From: an uncultured Desulfovibrio sp.
GTDB taxonomy: Bacteria > Desulfobacterota > Desulfovibrionia > Desulfovibrionales > Desulfovibrionaceae
NCBI RefSeq assembly: GCF_944324935.1
Contig: NZ_CALUYG010000005.1
Span: 1-64,000, forward strand
Direction of reading: 5' to 3'
DNA length: 64,000 bases
Part shown: positions 1 through 8,713 of the stretch, one piece after another
Numbering within the stretch: position 1 is the stretch's first letter
How the letters are laid out: each line of letters starts with the position of its first letter
Translations under genes and position numbers: made by a program
The notes under the pieces: generated by a model
What the model saw: only the letters and a program-made list of their open reading frames with translations
What the model was told of the DNA's origin: nothing
Database searches by the model: none

Positions 1-226
1 CTTTCCGCCACGCCGGCTGCCCCGGAGAGCGGGGGCTCAATGAGCGGACAAACGGCCTGCTCCGGCAATTTTTCCCCGCACGCGAAACTTCAGGGGCCTT
101 GGGGAGCACGAGACAGCGCGGGCGGTGGCCTTCATCAACCACCGCCCGCGCAAGAAGTCCGGTGACAGGACAACTGTGGAAAAAATGAGGGAAGACGGGG
201 TCTTCTGTGTGTCAACTTTCGTTTGA
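1..226 (+). pseudogene. IS30 transposase C-terminal part, frameshifted
   Basis: The segment encodes the C-terminal part of an IS30 DDE transposase. One frame gives GERGLNERTNGLLRQFFP, which holds the catalytic Glu region of the IS30 family. The rest of the C-terminus (GLGEHETARAVAFINHRPRK) lies in the -1 frame and ends at 224-226. The frames meet at a run of T5C4 near position 70-80 that reads T TTC CCC in the zero frame, so the break may be a one-base deletion or a programmed -1 frameshift site. The N-terminal part is outside the window. Confidence 0.7.
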
Positions 227-235
227 CAATCTGCC
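1..235 (+). mobile_element. IS30-family element, right-end fragment
   Basis: The first 235 bases are the right part of an IS30-like insertion sequence that begins outside the window. They end with an inverted repeat whose reverse complement starts GGCAGATTGTCAAA, the same terminus found at 37601. The sequence is closely similar to the right end of the copy at 37601-38693 but in the opposite orientation. No target duplication can be checked because the left end is not visible. Confidence 0.85.
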
Positions 236-491
236 GGGGGATATTCAGGACATACCATCCTGACGCTGGAAATGGCCTATCAGAATGCGCGGCTCATTTG
301 CGCGCCTGACACCAGCTGGCTTACCCTGGCAGGGTGAGGCCTGAAAAACGCATTCAGGCTCTCTTGCGTGTTGTCAGGGAAGGGCCCCGCTTTGCCGTCG
401 GTGCCCACGAACATACGGGAGACCTGCGGACATCGACGGCATTCCGGGGGCTCTTGCCCCCAGTAGAGGGATCGGATAACGGCAATGGTCC

Positions 492-2123
492 TCAGGCATC
501 GCGTGCGGCGGGCACGCTTTCCTCCGGCAGGAGGCGCAGCTCCAGCGACGGGTCCACCGTCACTTCCCGTGAGAGCCATATCTTGTCCATGCGTACCGTC
601 CCGGGGGCCGCGCCGCGCAGAGCGCGGATATGGCGGACCTCCGCATACAGGATGCGGGCGCGGGCGGCGTCGCGCAGCCAGCTTTTGTTGGCGGCGAGGC
701 CTCCCGCCTGTTCGAGAGTGCGGTCCGGGATGGGCTGACCGGCATGGGCGCGGCGGATGATGACGTGCGAGCCGGGCCCGCCGTCGGCATGCAGCCAGAT
801 GTCATGGGGCGCGGCCAGCTTGCGCGCCGCCAGATTGCCTTTGGCGTCCCGGCCGCGCAGGAGGACGAAACCGTCCTCGCTCACGAAGAGCTGGACGTTT
901 CTGGGCACGCTGGGCGGCAGCGGGAGGCGTGTGTTTTCGGCCACGGCATCCGCCGCGATGCCGCCGAGCCGGGCGGCGTCGCGGGCTGTCCGCAGGGCGG
1001 CGAGCTCCTGCTCGAGCTGGCGGCGTCGCGCCACGAGATGTTCCTCCCCGCGTCGGCCGCGCCGGGCGGTATGGAACAGGCGGGCCATATTCTCCCGCAG
1101 GCTGTAGCGCACATCCAGTTCAACGCTGCGGGCCGGGCCGTGGGCCCCGGCGGGGACCTCCACCCGCTCCGCCCGAAAATCGGCGGGCCAGCGCCAGCAG
1201 TTCTCCTGCAGCGCCAGCGCGTCCGGCTGGGCCGCGCACATGCGCGCCAGGCGGGTTTCCTCCTCCCGCAGCTTGTCGAGCAGGCGCTCCAGCTTGCGCT
1301 CGCGGCGGGTCAAAGGCAGCGCGGCCGCCTGCGCCGCCTGTCGGGAAAGCGGGTCGAGCACGAGCAGCTTGTCGGCCTCTTCCACGGCTTCCAGCACGTC
1401 TTCCCGGCACTCTTCCCGCCATCTCTCGGGCTGCGCTCCCAGCAGGGCCGCGGGCAGCGGCCAGGCGCTGAGGCGGCAGGCAGGTTCTCCCGCGGGGAGC
1501 GTTTCGCTGCGGCGGTAGAGAAAAAGATCGCCATCCCCGAGGCGCAGATCTTCCAGCAGAGCCTGTCGGTCCAGCGGGTCATCGTAGAGCTGGAGCGTCC
1601 GCCGCAGGGCCGGGGTCAGCACGGGCCACTCCTGCCAGCGGGCGCAGGCTTCGGCCAGTTCGTGCGGCTCAGGCCAGCGCAAAACGTCTTCCTGCGGCTG
1701 TTCCTCCGGCGTAAGGAATCGCAGGGCCGGGCCATCCCGCAGATCGAGCAGCAGCCAGATGGTTGTCCCTTCGGGGGCATCCGCCGCGGCCTGCGACTGC
1801 CCGCCCATGAGCAGCCAGAGCCGGCGTTCGGCAAAGCGGGGCACGCAAGCAGTCACGCGCCGGCCGAGCGTATACTTGCGCAGGCGCATGACGGGTGCGC
1901 CGGGGGCCTTGCCGGCCGTCAGGCGCTGGCTGGAGAGGAAAAGGAAGGGCTCCTTGCGCCGGGCGCAGAGGCAGAGCTGTACCTTGCGATCCGTCTTGCG
2001 GTTGGGCAGGGTCAGACTGAAGCAGACGAGCCCGGGGAGGGGCTCCTGGATCTTTTCCAGCCAGGCTCCTTCCAGACGGGGAAGGGCGGCGCGGCAGAAG
2101 CGAAGGAAGAGATGCGCGTCCAT
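492..2123 (-). CDS. NFACT-domain protein, RqcH/Rqc2-like
   Basis: A 543-residue protein of the NFACT (fibronectin-binding A / Rqc2 / RqcH) family. The N-terminal NFACT-N domain is followed by a charged region rich in Arg, Glu and Leu likely to form a coiled coil (around residues 260-390). The C-terminal NFACT-R domain (from about residue 420) has the signature DIWLHADGGPGSHVIIRR. Family members bind obstructed 50S subunits and recruit tRNA-Ala to add C-terminal tails to stalled peptides. The gene stands alone, downstream of dksA on the same strand but separated from it by a strong terminator. The start at 2123 has no convincing Shine-Dalgarno sequence and is the least certain point. Confidence 0.8.
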   Translation of the reverse strand: MDAHLFLRFCRAALPRLEGAWLEKIQEPLPGLVCFSLTLPNRKTDRKVQLCLCARRKEPFLFLSSQRLTAGKAPGAPVMRLRKYTLGRRVTACVPRFAERRLWLLMGGQSQAAADAPEGTTIWLLLDLRDGPALRFLTPEEQPQEDVLRWPEPHELAEACARWQEWPVLTPALRRTLQLYDDPLDRQALLEDLRLGDGDLFLYRRSETLPAGEPACRLSAWPLPAALLGAQPERWREECREDVLEAVEEADKLLVLDPLSRQAAQAAALPLTRRERKLERLLDKLREEETRLARMCAAQPDALALQENCWRWPADFRAERVEVPAGAHGPARSVELDVRYSLRENMARLFHTARRGRRGEEHLVARRRQLEQELAALRTARDAARLGGIAADAVAENTRLPLPPSVPRNVQLFVSEDGFVLLRGRDAKGNLAARKLAAPHDIWLHADGGPGSHVIIRRAHAGQPIPDRTLEQAGGLAANKSWLRDAARARILYAEVRHIRALRGAAPGTVRMDKIWLSREVTVDPSLELRLLPEESVPAARDA

Positions 2124-2199
2124 GTGATGGCGTCAGTGCCGGCGGTATCGCCGGCCGGGAGAAAGAGGGGGGGCAGGACCGGCAGCCGCCTGTCCGCCG

Positions 2200-2231
2200 A
2201 AAAAAAGGCGGCCGCCACGATCGGCAGCCGC
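2200..2231 (-). terminator. Intrinsic terminator after dksA
   Basis: On the minus strand a GC-rich hairpin (arms at 2208-2216 and 2223-2231, one mismatch) is followed by seven U residues, directly downstream of the dksA stop codon. It ends the dksA transcript before the NFACT gene. Confidence 0.85.
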
Positions 2232-2239
2232 CCGGGGTG

Positions 2240-2602
2240 TTAATCGCCGCGCAGGTTCTCGTCTTCTTCCTGCTTGGCCTTGCAGTTGATGCAGAGTCGG
2301 GTGACGGGGCGGGCCTTGAGGCGGGCCACGCCGATTTCTTCACCGCACTCCTCGCAAATGCCGTAGCTGCCGTCTTCGATACGTTGCAGCGCAGCCTGGA
2401 TTTTGCGGATGAGGCGGCGTTCGCGGTCGCGGATGCGCAGGGTGAAGGAACGGTCCGATTCGGCAGTGGCCCGGTCGGCCGGGTCAGCGAAAACTTCGTT
2501 GCTGTCGGTCATCTCTTCCAGCGTGCTGTCGCCCTTCTGCTGCGCCTCTTCGAGCATCTGGTTCAACAGATTGCGGAAATATTCCAAGTCCTTGTGATCC
2601 AT
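2240..2602 (-). CDS. dksA: DksA/TraR family RNA polymerase regulator
   Basis: A 120-residue DksA-type protein. The N-terminal two thirds is helical and acidic, as expected for the coiled coil that enters the RNA polymerase secondary channel. The C-terminus carries the four-cysteine zinc finger CEECGEEI followed 17 residues later by CINCK. DksA works with ppGpp to adjust initiation at rRNA and biosynthetic promoters. The start at 2602 is preceded by GGGAGG at proper spacing. The gene has its own terminator (2200-2231), and the next gene upstream starts 124 bp away, so it may be transcribed separately. Confidence 0.92.
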   Translation of the reverse strand: MDHKDLEYFRNLLNQMLEEAQQKGDSTLEEMTDSNEVFADPADRATAESDRSFTLRIRDRERRLIRKIQAALQRIEDGSYGICEECGEEIGVARLKARPVTRLCINCKAKQEEDENLRGD

Positions 2603-2725
2603 GAAACCTCCCGGGAGGCAAGCTGTCGCCTCCCCTAATCAGGGTAAGCTGAACTGACGACTTTTACAGGGTAAAAGATACGTTGTAAAGCCATCTTCTG
2701 CCGCCAGACTGCCCGGCGGGAAAGC

Positions 2726-3877
2726 TCAGGCTGCCCCTTCTTCCTCTTCCCCGTCCGGCTGCGGGCCGCAGGGCGCGCCGTGCAGGCGGATCTTCTGTTC
2801 GGCCCGGATGGCCTCGCGGGCGGGCTCCCACTGCGGTTCCTGCCAGATACCCTCGCGGGCGGGCATGACCCTGCCCTGCCAGCCGTCTGTCCGTCCCTCT
2901 GCCGTGTGCCACTGCGCCCGAACGCCCACGGAGCCCGCCTCCCCGGCCTCGCGGACGGCCCGGCCGGAATAGGAGGCCATGAGCGCCGCCGCGGCGGCAA
3001 GGATGTGCTCGGGCCATCGGGAGGCCAGCCGTCCCACGGCCAGCGGGCCGGGGATGTCGGCAAGGAAGATGCGGGCGTCGCCGGGCCGCGTGGCGGCCTG
3101 CAGGGCCTGATTGTCGCCGCTGTTGCGGCCGACGGCCAGCCAGTAGCGCCGGCCGTCCTCCTCATGCCAGAACTGCCGGCCCAGATTGGCCAGGGCGAAG
3201 TCCCCGCTGTCCGGGGCGGGCAGATGGGCGAGCACGGGCCAGTAGCGGCGGGCATTTTCCTTTTCGGTCAGCTTGCAGCCGCCGCCGGGGGTGGGGATGT
3301 CCGCCAGGCCGAAATGCCGGGCGAGCTGGAGCTGGCCCTGACGGCCGCGGCCGCTGATGGCGGGCAGGCGCTCCCTGTCCACGAGGCCGCTCTCCTCCAT
3401 CGGCGTCGGAGCCAGCAGAGGGGCGCTGAGGGGCCGCAGCAGGATGTCGCCCACCCCGGCCTCGCGCCGGATGACGTTGAGCACATCCCGCCGCTGGGAC
3501 ATGGGCCGCTGACCGAGCACCTCGCCGGTGGCCAGAAAGGCGGCTCCCACGTTTTCCATGTACTGACGCGCCCGGCGCAGGAGCAGGATCTTGCAGTCCA
3601 CGCAGGGATTGAGCGTCTTGCCGAAACCGTGGGCGGGCCGCTCGCGCAGCATGGCGCAGAAGTCGTCGGCCACATCCAGGGTGTCGATGTCCAGCGCATA
3701 GCGCTTGCGCCAGCGCGGCACGGCGGACGGCTCGCCGAAAAAGGGAGAATGACAGTGCAGACAGCGGACGCGCAGGCCCTGTTCTTCCAGCACTTTGGCG
3801 GCAAGGATGCTGTCCAGCCCGCCGGAAAAGAGGACGATGGCCTGCGGAGGAAAAGACGTATGGGGAATGTTCGGCAT
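2726..3877 (-). CDS. PP-loop ATP-binding protein, MnmA/ThiI-like tRNA thiolation family
   Basis: A 383-residue protein with an N-terminal PP-loop, AIVLFSGGLDSILAAK (about residues 11-26), typical of enzymes that adenylate a substrate before sulfur or amide transfer. A CVDCK motif (about residue 95) and GGGCKLTEKENARRYW (about residue 220) resemble the Cys-containing segments of MnmA/ThiI-like proteins of sulfate reducers. The C-terminal half is divergent. The start at 3877 is preferred because AAGGCGG precedes it; a start at 3928 has no such signal. The exact tRNA substrate cannot be read from the sequence. Confidence 0.7.
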   Translation of the reverse strand: MPNIPHTSFPPQAIVLFSGGLDSILAAKVLEEQGLRVRCLHCHSPFFGEPSAVPRWRKRYALDIDTLDVADDFCAMLRERPAHGFGKTLNPCVDCKILLLRRARQYMENVGAAFLATGEVLGQRPMSQRRDVLNVIRREAGVGDILLRPLSAPLLAPTPMEESGLVDRERLPAISGRGRQGQLQLARHFGLADIPTPGGGCKLTEKENARRYWPVLAHLPAPDSGDFALANLGRQFWHEEDGRRYWLAVGRNSGDNQALQAATRPGDARIFLADIPGPLAVGRLASRWPEHILAAAAALMASYSGRAVREAGEAGSVGVRAQWHTAEGRTDGWQGRVMPAREGIWQEPQWEPAREAIRAEQKIRLHGAPCGPQPDGEEEEGAA

Positions 3878-3985
3878 GCCGCCTTGTACGGGATGGAAGG
3901 GGCGGATGGCAAGCGAAAAGGGCGGCATGCTGTGCCAGGCCCCGGCGGCGCGGGAGAGAGAGCCCGCGGCCCGTCGCTGTCCGCC

Positions 3986-4606
3986 CTACCGCCGCTCGAC
4001 CCACCACTGCTTCTCCACGCGCCCGTACCACCAGCGGTTATGGTCGGCGGCCAGCGCCTCCCCGGCCAGCTCCTTTGCCCAGGGGGTCCGCAGGCGCTGC
4101 ACCGCGCTTTCCAGCCATTGGGCCGCAAAGGCGTTGCCGCGATCCAGTTCGGCCTTGAGGTTGCAGATGAGATCCAGCTGGTCGGCGTCGCGGGCCAGCC
4201 GTGCCTCCAGCGTCTCGCGTGCCTCGAATTCGTCCTGAGCGGACAGGATCTCCTCCTCGAGGCCGGTCCCTTCCACGGCATCGGCCAGGGCATCGCGAGC
4301 CCGGCAGCTGTTGTAACGGTGATTGATGTAGTTGAAATCCCCGGTCCGGGCCTCGTGCAGGTCGTGCAGCAGGCAGAGTTCCAGCACCCGTCCGGCATCG
4401 GCTCCGGCCAGGCGGGCCAGGACGAGGCCGATGATGCTCATGCGGTAGCTGTGCTCGGCCACGCTTTCCCTGCCGGAACCGAGGAAGGCGTAGCCGCTGC
4501 GCGGGGTATGCCGCAGCATGCCCGCCTCGTGGAAGAGGTCGATCAGTCTGGCGCGCTGTCCCGCCGTCAGGGCGGGCGCGGTCTGTGAGGTGGCGTCCCT
4601 GTTCAT
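3986..4606 (-). CDS. HD-domain phosphohydrolase, YfbR/HDDC2-like
   Basis: A 206-residue HD-superfamily protein. The metal-binding pattern is visible: AEHSYRM (about residue 50), HDLHEARTGD (about residue 80) and RDADQLDL (about residue 140). This is the H...HD...D arrangement of 5'-deoxynucleotidases such as YfbR and HDDC2. It probably dephosphorylates deoxynucleoside monophosphates in the cytosol. It starts 19 bp after the stop of the sigma-54 regulator, so it probably belongs to the kinase-regulator operon, though a link to metal stress is not evident. Confidence 0.8.
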   Translation of the reverse strand: MNRDATSQTAPALTAGQRARLIDLFHEAGMLRHTPRSGYAFLGSGRESVAEHSYRMSIIGLVLARLAGADAGRVLELCLLHDLHEARTGDFNYINHRYNSCRARDALADAVEGTGLEEEILSAQDEFEARETLEARLARDADQLDLICNLKAELDRGNAFAAQWLESAVQRLRTPWAKELAGEALAADHNRWWYGRVEKQWWVERR

Positions 4607-4625
4607 GTTCTCTCCGTGCGGGTGG

Positions 4626-5999
4626 TCATTCCATGCCGTACTTGCGCAATTTGTTGTGCAGGGTGGCGCGGGTGATGCCGAGGCGGCGGGCGGCCTCGCT
4701 CTTGTTGTCGCCCGTCTGGCGGAGCGTCTCCTCGATGGCGCGGCGTTCCACGTCGTCGAGCTTGAGCCCGGCCAGGGAGCCGTCGCCCTGTTCCGGGGCC
4801 AGCCCGGCCGGCAGCGGCGCGTTGAGCGCCCCGGAGACGCCCTGAGGCAGTTCGCGCAGGGTGATCAGGTCCCCGGTGCAGAGGATGGCGGCGCGCTCCA
4901 CGGCATTTTCCAGCTCGCGGACATTGCCGGGCCATTCATAGCGCAGCATGGCGTCCAGGGCCTGCGGGGAAAAGCCCTTGATGGCCTTGCGGTTCCGCTC
5001 GGCATAGCGCTGGAGAAAGTGCGCGGCCAGCAGGGGGATGTCCTCCGGGCGGCGGCGCAGGGGCGGGACCTCGATATTGATGACGTTGAGCCGGAAATAC
5101 AGGTCCTCGCGGAAGCGTTTTTCCGCCACTTCCTGCTGAAGGTTGCGGTTGGTGGCGGCGATGACGCGCACATCCACGGTCAGCGGTTTGTCGGAGCCCA
5201 CGCGCTGCACTTCGCCCTGTTGCAGGGCGCGCAGGAGCTTGGCCTGGAGGGCAAGGGGCATCTCTCCTATCTCGTCGAGGAAGAGCGTGCCGCCGTCGGC
5301 CTGCACGAAACGGCCTTCCCGGCGTTTGTCCGCCCCGGTGAACGCGCCGCGCTCATGGCCGAAGAGCTCGCTCTCCAGCAGGTTCTCGGCGAGGGCCGCG
5401 CAGTTGACCGTCACCAGCGGCCGTGAGGCCCGTTCGCTGGCCATGTGCAGGGCGCGGGCCACCAGTTCCTTGCCCGTGCCGGACTCGCCATTGATGAGCA
5501 CGGTCGCCTCGGTGGGGGCCACCGTGGCGATGATGGAGCGCAGCTCTTCCACGGCCGGGCTGCGGCCGAGGATCTCCGGCCCGGCGGCGGCCTCGGCGAG
5601 CTGACGGCGCAGCTCGCGGTTCTCCACGCTGCACTGTGACTGCTCGATGGCCTTTTGCAGACACTGGCGCAGGGCGTCGAAGTCCAGCGGCTTGATGAGG
5701 TAGTCGCTGGCGCCGAGCCGCAGGGCGTCCACGGCGGTCTCCACCGAGGAGTAGGCGGTCATAAGGATGACCGGCAGGGCCGGATTGTAGGCCAGGATGC
5801 CCTTGAGGGCGCTGATGCCGTCCATGCGGGCCATGCGGACGTCGGTCAGCACGGCGTCGTAGGGATGCGCGCGCACGGCGTCCACGGCGGCCTCGCCGTC
5901 GTCGGCCTCGTCCACCTCGTAGCCCCATGAGCGCAGCATCATACGCAGCATGCCGCGGTGGGCATCGTCGTCATCCACCACAAGAATACGGGAACTCAT
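4626..5999 (-). CDS. Sigma-54-dependent response regulator, ZraR/HydG-like
   Basis: A 457-residue NtrC-family activator. It has a receiver domain (residues 1-120; phospho-acceptor Asp in AVLTDVRMARMDG), an AAA+ domain with Walker A GESGTGKE (about residue 171) and the sigma-54 contact loop GAFTGA (about residue 235), and a Fis-type helix-turn-helix at the C-terminus (NKSEAARRLGITRATLHNKL). Its start overlaps the kinase stop by 4 bp. The divergent genes at 7670 and 8579-9528 encode ZraP-like proteins and have good -24/-12 promoters, so this regulator is the likely activator of both. The ZraR assignment rests on this context; generic AtoC/HydG naming would also fit. Confidence 0.85.
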   Translation of the reverse strand: MSSRILVVDDDDAHRGMLRMMLRSWGYEVDEADDGEAAVDAVRAHPYDAVLTDVRMARMDGISALKGILAYNPALPVILMTAYSSVETAVDALRLGASDYLIKPLDFDALRQCLQKAIEQSQCSVENRELRRQLAEAAAGPEILGRSPAVEELRSIIATVAPTEATVLINGESGTGKELVARALHMASERASRPLVTVNCAALAENLLESELFGHERGAFTGADKRREGRFVQADGGTLFLDEIGEMPLALQAKLLRALQQGEVQRVGSDKPLTVDVRVIAATNRNLQQEVAEKRFREDLYFRLNVINIEVPPLRRRPEDIPLLAAHFLQRYAERNRKAIKGFSPQALDAMLRYEWPGNVRELENAVERAAILCTGDLITLRELPQGVSGALNAPLPAGLAPEQGDGSLAGLKLDDVERRAIEETLRQTGDNKSEAARRLGITRATLHNKLRKYGME

Positions 6000-7495
6000 G
6001 CCTTCTCCTTGACGTTGTGCCGGTCATCCCCGGCGACGGGAAGCCGCAGACTGACGACGGTCTCGCCGCGTTGCCCGTTTTCCGCCTGTCGTGAGCGCAC
6101 GGTCACGCTGCCGCCGTGGGCCTCCATGATCTTGTGGACTGTCGCCAGACCCAGCCCCGTGCCGTGCCCCTTGGTGGTGAAGTAGGGATCGAAGATGTGC
6201 CGCAGGTTCTCGGGGGCGATGCCGTGGCCGTTGTCCGTCACGTCCAGCCGCAGCATACGGCCTTCGCGGACAATGTCCAGCCGCAGACGGGCCCGGCCTC
6301 CCGGGGGCGTGTCGTCCGGGCCGCCCTGCAGGGCGTCCAGCGCGTTGAGGCAGATGTTGAGCAGGGCCTGTCCCAGGCGGTCGGGGTCGATGCTGGCCGG
6401 GGGCAGGCCCGGTGCGACGTTGCTTTCCAGCTCGATGTGATGCTGGGCGGCATCCTGCCGGATGAGCCGCAGCACATGCCCCACCACTTCTTCCAGGCGG
6501 GCCGGATGCGGATGGATGTCCGTGGGACGGGAAAGGCCGATGAGATCCGTGATGACGCGGTTGAGCCTGTCCACCTCGCGCACCATGACCTCGGCGGCCT
6601 TGCGGTCGTCGCTCTTCTCGGGGAAGCGCTGCCCGAAATAGGTGGCGTATCCCTTGATGGAGCTGAGGGGATTGCGGATCTCGTGGGCCACGCCGGCGGC
6701 CAGCGTGCCGACGGCGGCCAGCTTTTCCTTGCGGCGCATCTCCTCTTCCAGGCGGCGCACCTGCCCTTCCGCCCTGCGCAGGCCCCGGCGAGACTGCCGG
6801 GCACGTTCGGCGTAGTAAAGGGCCACCAGCAGGGCCAGCCCCACCAGCAGGGCCACGCCGGCCAGGATAATCATGTAGTCCCTGTCCTGACGGCGGGTGA
6901 TGTCGAAGGGCGAGGGGTCGAGCCCGAGGAAGATGACCGGCGTGGGGAAGCGCCCCGCCAGTTCCGGCGGAGGCGGCATGAACTGGCGGTAAACCACGAA
7001 AACCGGCTTGTTTTCCATGTTCAGGAATCCGTAGCGCATATTGCCGTCAGGGTGGAGCTCGGCCATGCGGGCCTCGTCCATCTCGCGGCCGTCAAGCAAC
7101 AGGATCTCCCCCCGCCGGCTGCGCTCGCTGTGCGCGAGGATGGTCCCGTCCGGCATGGTGACCGCGATGAAGCGCACATCCCGGCTGTTGCCCATGGTGT
7201 CGAGCAGGCTTTGCAGCGGGATGCCCGCCTGGCTGCGCAGGCCCAGCCCGAGGACGCGTTCCAGCGTGCCCACGAGGGTGGAGCCCTTTTCCGCCAGCAG
7301 CCGGCCCATGGCGTCCTCGTTGCGATGGATGGAGCCCACGGCCACGAGGGCCACGATGAAGACGAAGATGAAGGCCGCGCCGCCCAGCACGAGGCCTATG
7401 GGCGGCGCGCTGCCGCGCGGGTCGCCCGGGGCTGCCGGCGCGGACGCGGGAACGTCGGTGGTTTCTTCCTGTACGGCGGGCTGTGTCATGGGCAA
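5996..7495 (-). CDS. Membrane sensor histidine kinase, ZraS/HydH-like
   Basis: A 499-residue kinase. One transmembrane segment lies near residues 33-56 and a second near residues 210-235, flanking a periplasmic sensor domain of about 150 residues. The cytoplasmic part has a HisKA domain with phospho-acceptor His in [16 protein letters not shown] and a HATPase domain with the N box [10 protein letters not shown] and glycine boxes DNGHGIAP and [11 protein letters not shown]. The pair matches the topology of ZraS, which senses periplasmic zinc. The nature of the signal here is inferred from the neighbouring ZraP-like genes, not from residues in the sensor domain. Confidence 0.85.
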   Translation of the reverse strand: MPMTQPAVQEETTDVPASAPAAPGDPRGSAPPIGLVLGGAAFIFVFIVALVAVGSIHRNEDAMGRLLAEKGSTLVGTLERVLGLGLRSQAGIPLQSLLDTMGNSRDVRFIAVTMPDGTILAHSERSRRGEILLLDGREMDEARMAELHPDGNMRYGFLNMENKPVFVVYRQFMPPPPELAGRFPTPVIFLGLDPSPFDITRRQDRDYMIILAGVALLVGLALLVALYYAERARQSRRGLRRAEGQVRRLEEEMRRKEKLAAVGTLAAGVAHEIRNPLSSIKGYATYFGQRFPEKSDDRKAAEVMVREVDRLNRVITDLIGLSRPTDIHPHPARLEEVVGHVLRLIRQDAAQHHIELESNVAPGLPPASIDPDRLGQALLNICLNALDALQGGPDDTPPGGRARLRLDIVREGRMLRLDVTDNGHGIAPENLRHIFDPYFTTKGHGTGLGLATVHKIMEAHGGSVTVRSRQAENGQRGETVVSLRLPVAGDDRHNVKEKA

Positions 7496-7567
7496 AGTAT
7501 ACGCACGGACGGCAAGCCTGTCATCCCGGCGGCGTCACGCTTGCCGGCCGTTGACGGTGGCAGACCC

Positions 7568-7583
7568 TGGCCTGATTATTGCA
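7568..7583 (+). promoter_or_regulatory. Sigma-54 promoter candidate for the first ZraP-like gene
   Basis: TGGCCTGATTATTGCA matches the -24/-12 consensus: GG and GC are present and the spacing is correct. It lies between the divergent kinase gene and the ZraP-like gene at 7670, about 85 bp upstream of the start codon. Confidence 0.6.
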
Positions 7584-7669
7584 ATCTTTTTCATGCGGCC
7601 GGACTTGCGCGCATGGCATGCTTGTTGGTATGCAGAAGCTGAGGCCGTATTCTGCTCAAGGATTGGACG

Positions 7670-8098
7670 ATGCATACTCTGGTAATCGTTTTGCTGCTCC
7701 TGCTGAGCCTGACCCTGCCGACCGGCGTGCTGGCCGGGGGGCATGGGCATGGCGGCGGACACCGGCAGTATCGTGATGTGGAAGATTGGCTGTCCGAACT
7801 GCCCGTGGACCAGCGGGACCGCGCACGCGCCATACTGGATGAGGAGCGTCCCGCCATTGAAGATCTGCGGGAGCGCATCCACGCCAAGATGGATGAACTG
7901 GACAGCCTGAGTTATAATGCCAATACCCCTTCGGATGCCCTGCCCCGGCTGGGCTGGGAACTGCAAACCCTGCGGGAAAGCCTGCGTAGCCGGTATGGGC
8001 GGGTGCGCGAACGCCTCCAGCTCGAGGCGGGCGTGAACTTCCCCTTCAAGCGCGGCCGAGGCTGCCGGAGCATGACCAGGCCGGCCTTCCCGCAATGA
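7670..8098 (+). CDS. ZraP/CpxP-family periplasmic metal-binding protein
   Basis: A 142-residue exported protein. The signal peptide MHTLVIVLLLLLSLTLPTGV is followed by a His/Gly-rich stretch (GGHGHGGGHRQ) that could bind zinc or copper. After it comes a helical LTXXQ-like region (around residues 40-115) with the general pattern of periplasmic heavy-metal sensors and chaperones. AAGG precedes the ATG. It is transcribed away from the ZraSR-like operon, as in Enterobacteria where ZraP represses its own two-component system. The C-terminus is basic and may not be conserved. Confidence 0.7.
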   Translation: MHTLVIVLLLLLSLTLPTGVLAGGHGHGGGHRQYRDVEDWLSELPVDQRDRARAILDEERPAIEDLRERIHAKMDELDSLSYNANTPSDALPRLGWELQTLRESLRSRYGRVRERLQLEAGVNFPFKRGRGCRSMTRPAFPQ

Positions 8099-8135
8099 CG
8101 CATTGCGGAACGACCGTTGCCGCTGTCCGAAAAAT

Positions 8136-8173
8136 GCCCCCGCTTCCCACGAGGAAGCGGGGGCGCTTTTTTT
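8136..8173 (+). terminator. Intrinsic terminator after the first ZraP-like gene
   Basis: A 12-bp perfect stem (GCCCCCGCTTCC and its complement) with a 5-base loop is followed by GC and a run of seven T. A shorter inverted repeat, CCGCAATG/CATTGCGG (8090-8108), overlaps the stop codon just upstream. Confidence 0.9.
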
Positions 8174-8360
8174 GCGGCGGCGTCCCTTTCCTCCGCCGGG
8201 ACAGGCGTCCCTTCCGCAGGGGGCGCCGCGCACGGCGGCACGGCGCATCCGGTGGAACAGCCAGCAGGCCAGCGCAGGCCTTCGGCCAGCGCGGCGGGGC
8301 CCGGCTTTTCCCTGCCGTTCCCGGGGACGTCCCGCACGGCGGGCGACGAAGCGTGCGAAA

Positions 8361-8378
8361 TTTGAACAGGTGTTCAAA
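8361..8378 (+). promoter_or_regulatory. Palindromic candidate activator site
   Basis: TTTGAACAGGTGTTCAAA is a perfect 8-2-8 inverted repeat lying 127 bp upstream of the -24/-12 element at 8505. The distance and symmetry suit an upstream activating sequence for the Fis-type DNA-binding domain of the neighbouring sigma-54 regulator. The assignment is inferred from position. Confidence 0.5.
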
Positions 8379-8504
8379 AAATAAACATGGCGGCGCGGCA
8401 GGTGTACAAATTGTGAGCAATGCCGCTGCGCGCTCGCCGTCCCGGCGGATGCCGCCAGAATAATTTTTTATATAACATATTAAAATAAAAATAAAAATTA
8501 AGTT

Positions 8505-8520
8505 TGGCACACGGGTTGCT
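8505..8520 (+). promoter_or_regulatory. Sigma-54 promoter of the 8579-9528 operon
   Basis: TGGCACACGGGTTGCT is a near-perfect -24/-12 element (TGGCAC, five bases, TTGCT). It is preceded by an A/T-only stretch (8464-8500) that could bend DNA. Transcription would start near 8531, 48 bp before the first small gene. Confidence 0.8.
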
Positions 8521-8578
8521 ATAAGAGAGGCGAGGGCGACGAAGGGGTCGCCCGGCAAACAATGACATAGGAGACAGG

Positions 8579-8686
8579 ATGACGACCCTGATACTTGCCG
8601 CGGCGATTCTGCTTATGCCGCTTCCCGGCTTCCTGCCGGTGGCGTATCTGTCACAGGAACGACAAGCTCCGGGCCGCCGTCGCTGA
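8579..8686 (+). CDS. 35-residue hydrophobic microprotein
   Basis: A short open frame of 35 codons starts at an ATG preceded by AGGAGACAGG and lies directly behind the sigma-54 promoter. The product begins MTTLILAAAILLMPLPGFLP, a single hydrophobic helix, and ends with a basic tail (RQAPGRRR). It could be a small membrane peptide or a leader peptide of the operon. No family is recognised. Its position as first gene of a metal-stress operon and the good ribosome binding site are the only support. Confidence 0.45.
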   Translation: MTTLILAAAILLMPLPGFLPVAYLSQERQAPGRRR

Positions 8687-8713
8687 CACGACGTTTTCGC
8701 AAGGAGTAAGCGT

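Noticed and set aside
630..2243. Long plus-strand open frame opposite the NFACT gene
   Set aside because: It is a shadow of the GC-rich antisense frame: no ribosome binding site, no recognisable domain, repetitive Gln/Gly/Arg composition. Similar shadows occur at 6116-7642, 10486-12687 and 39265-41817.
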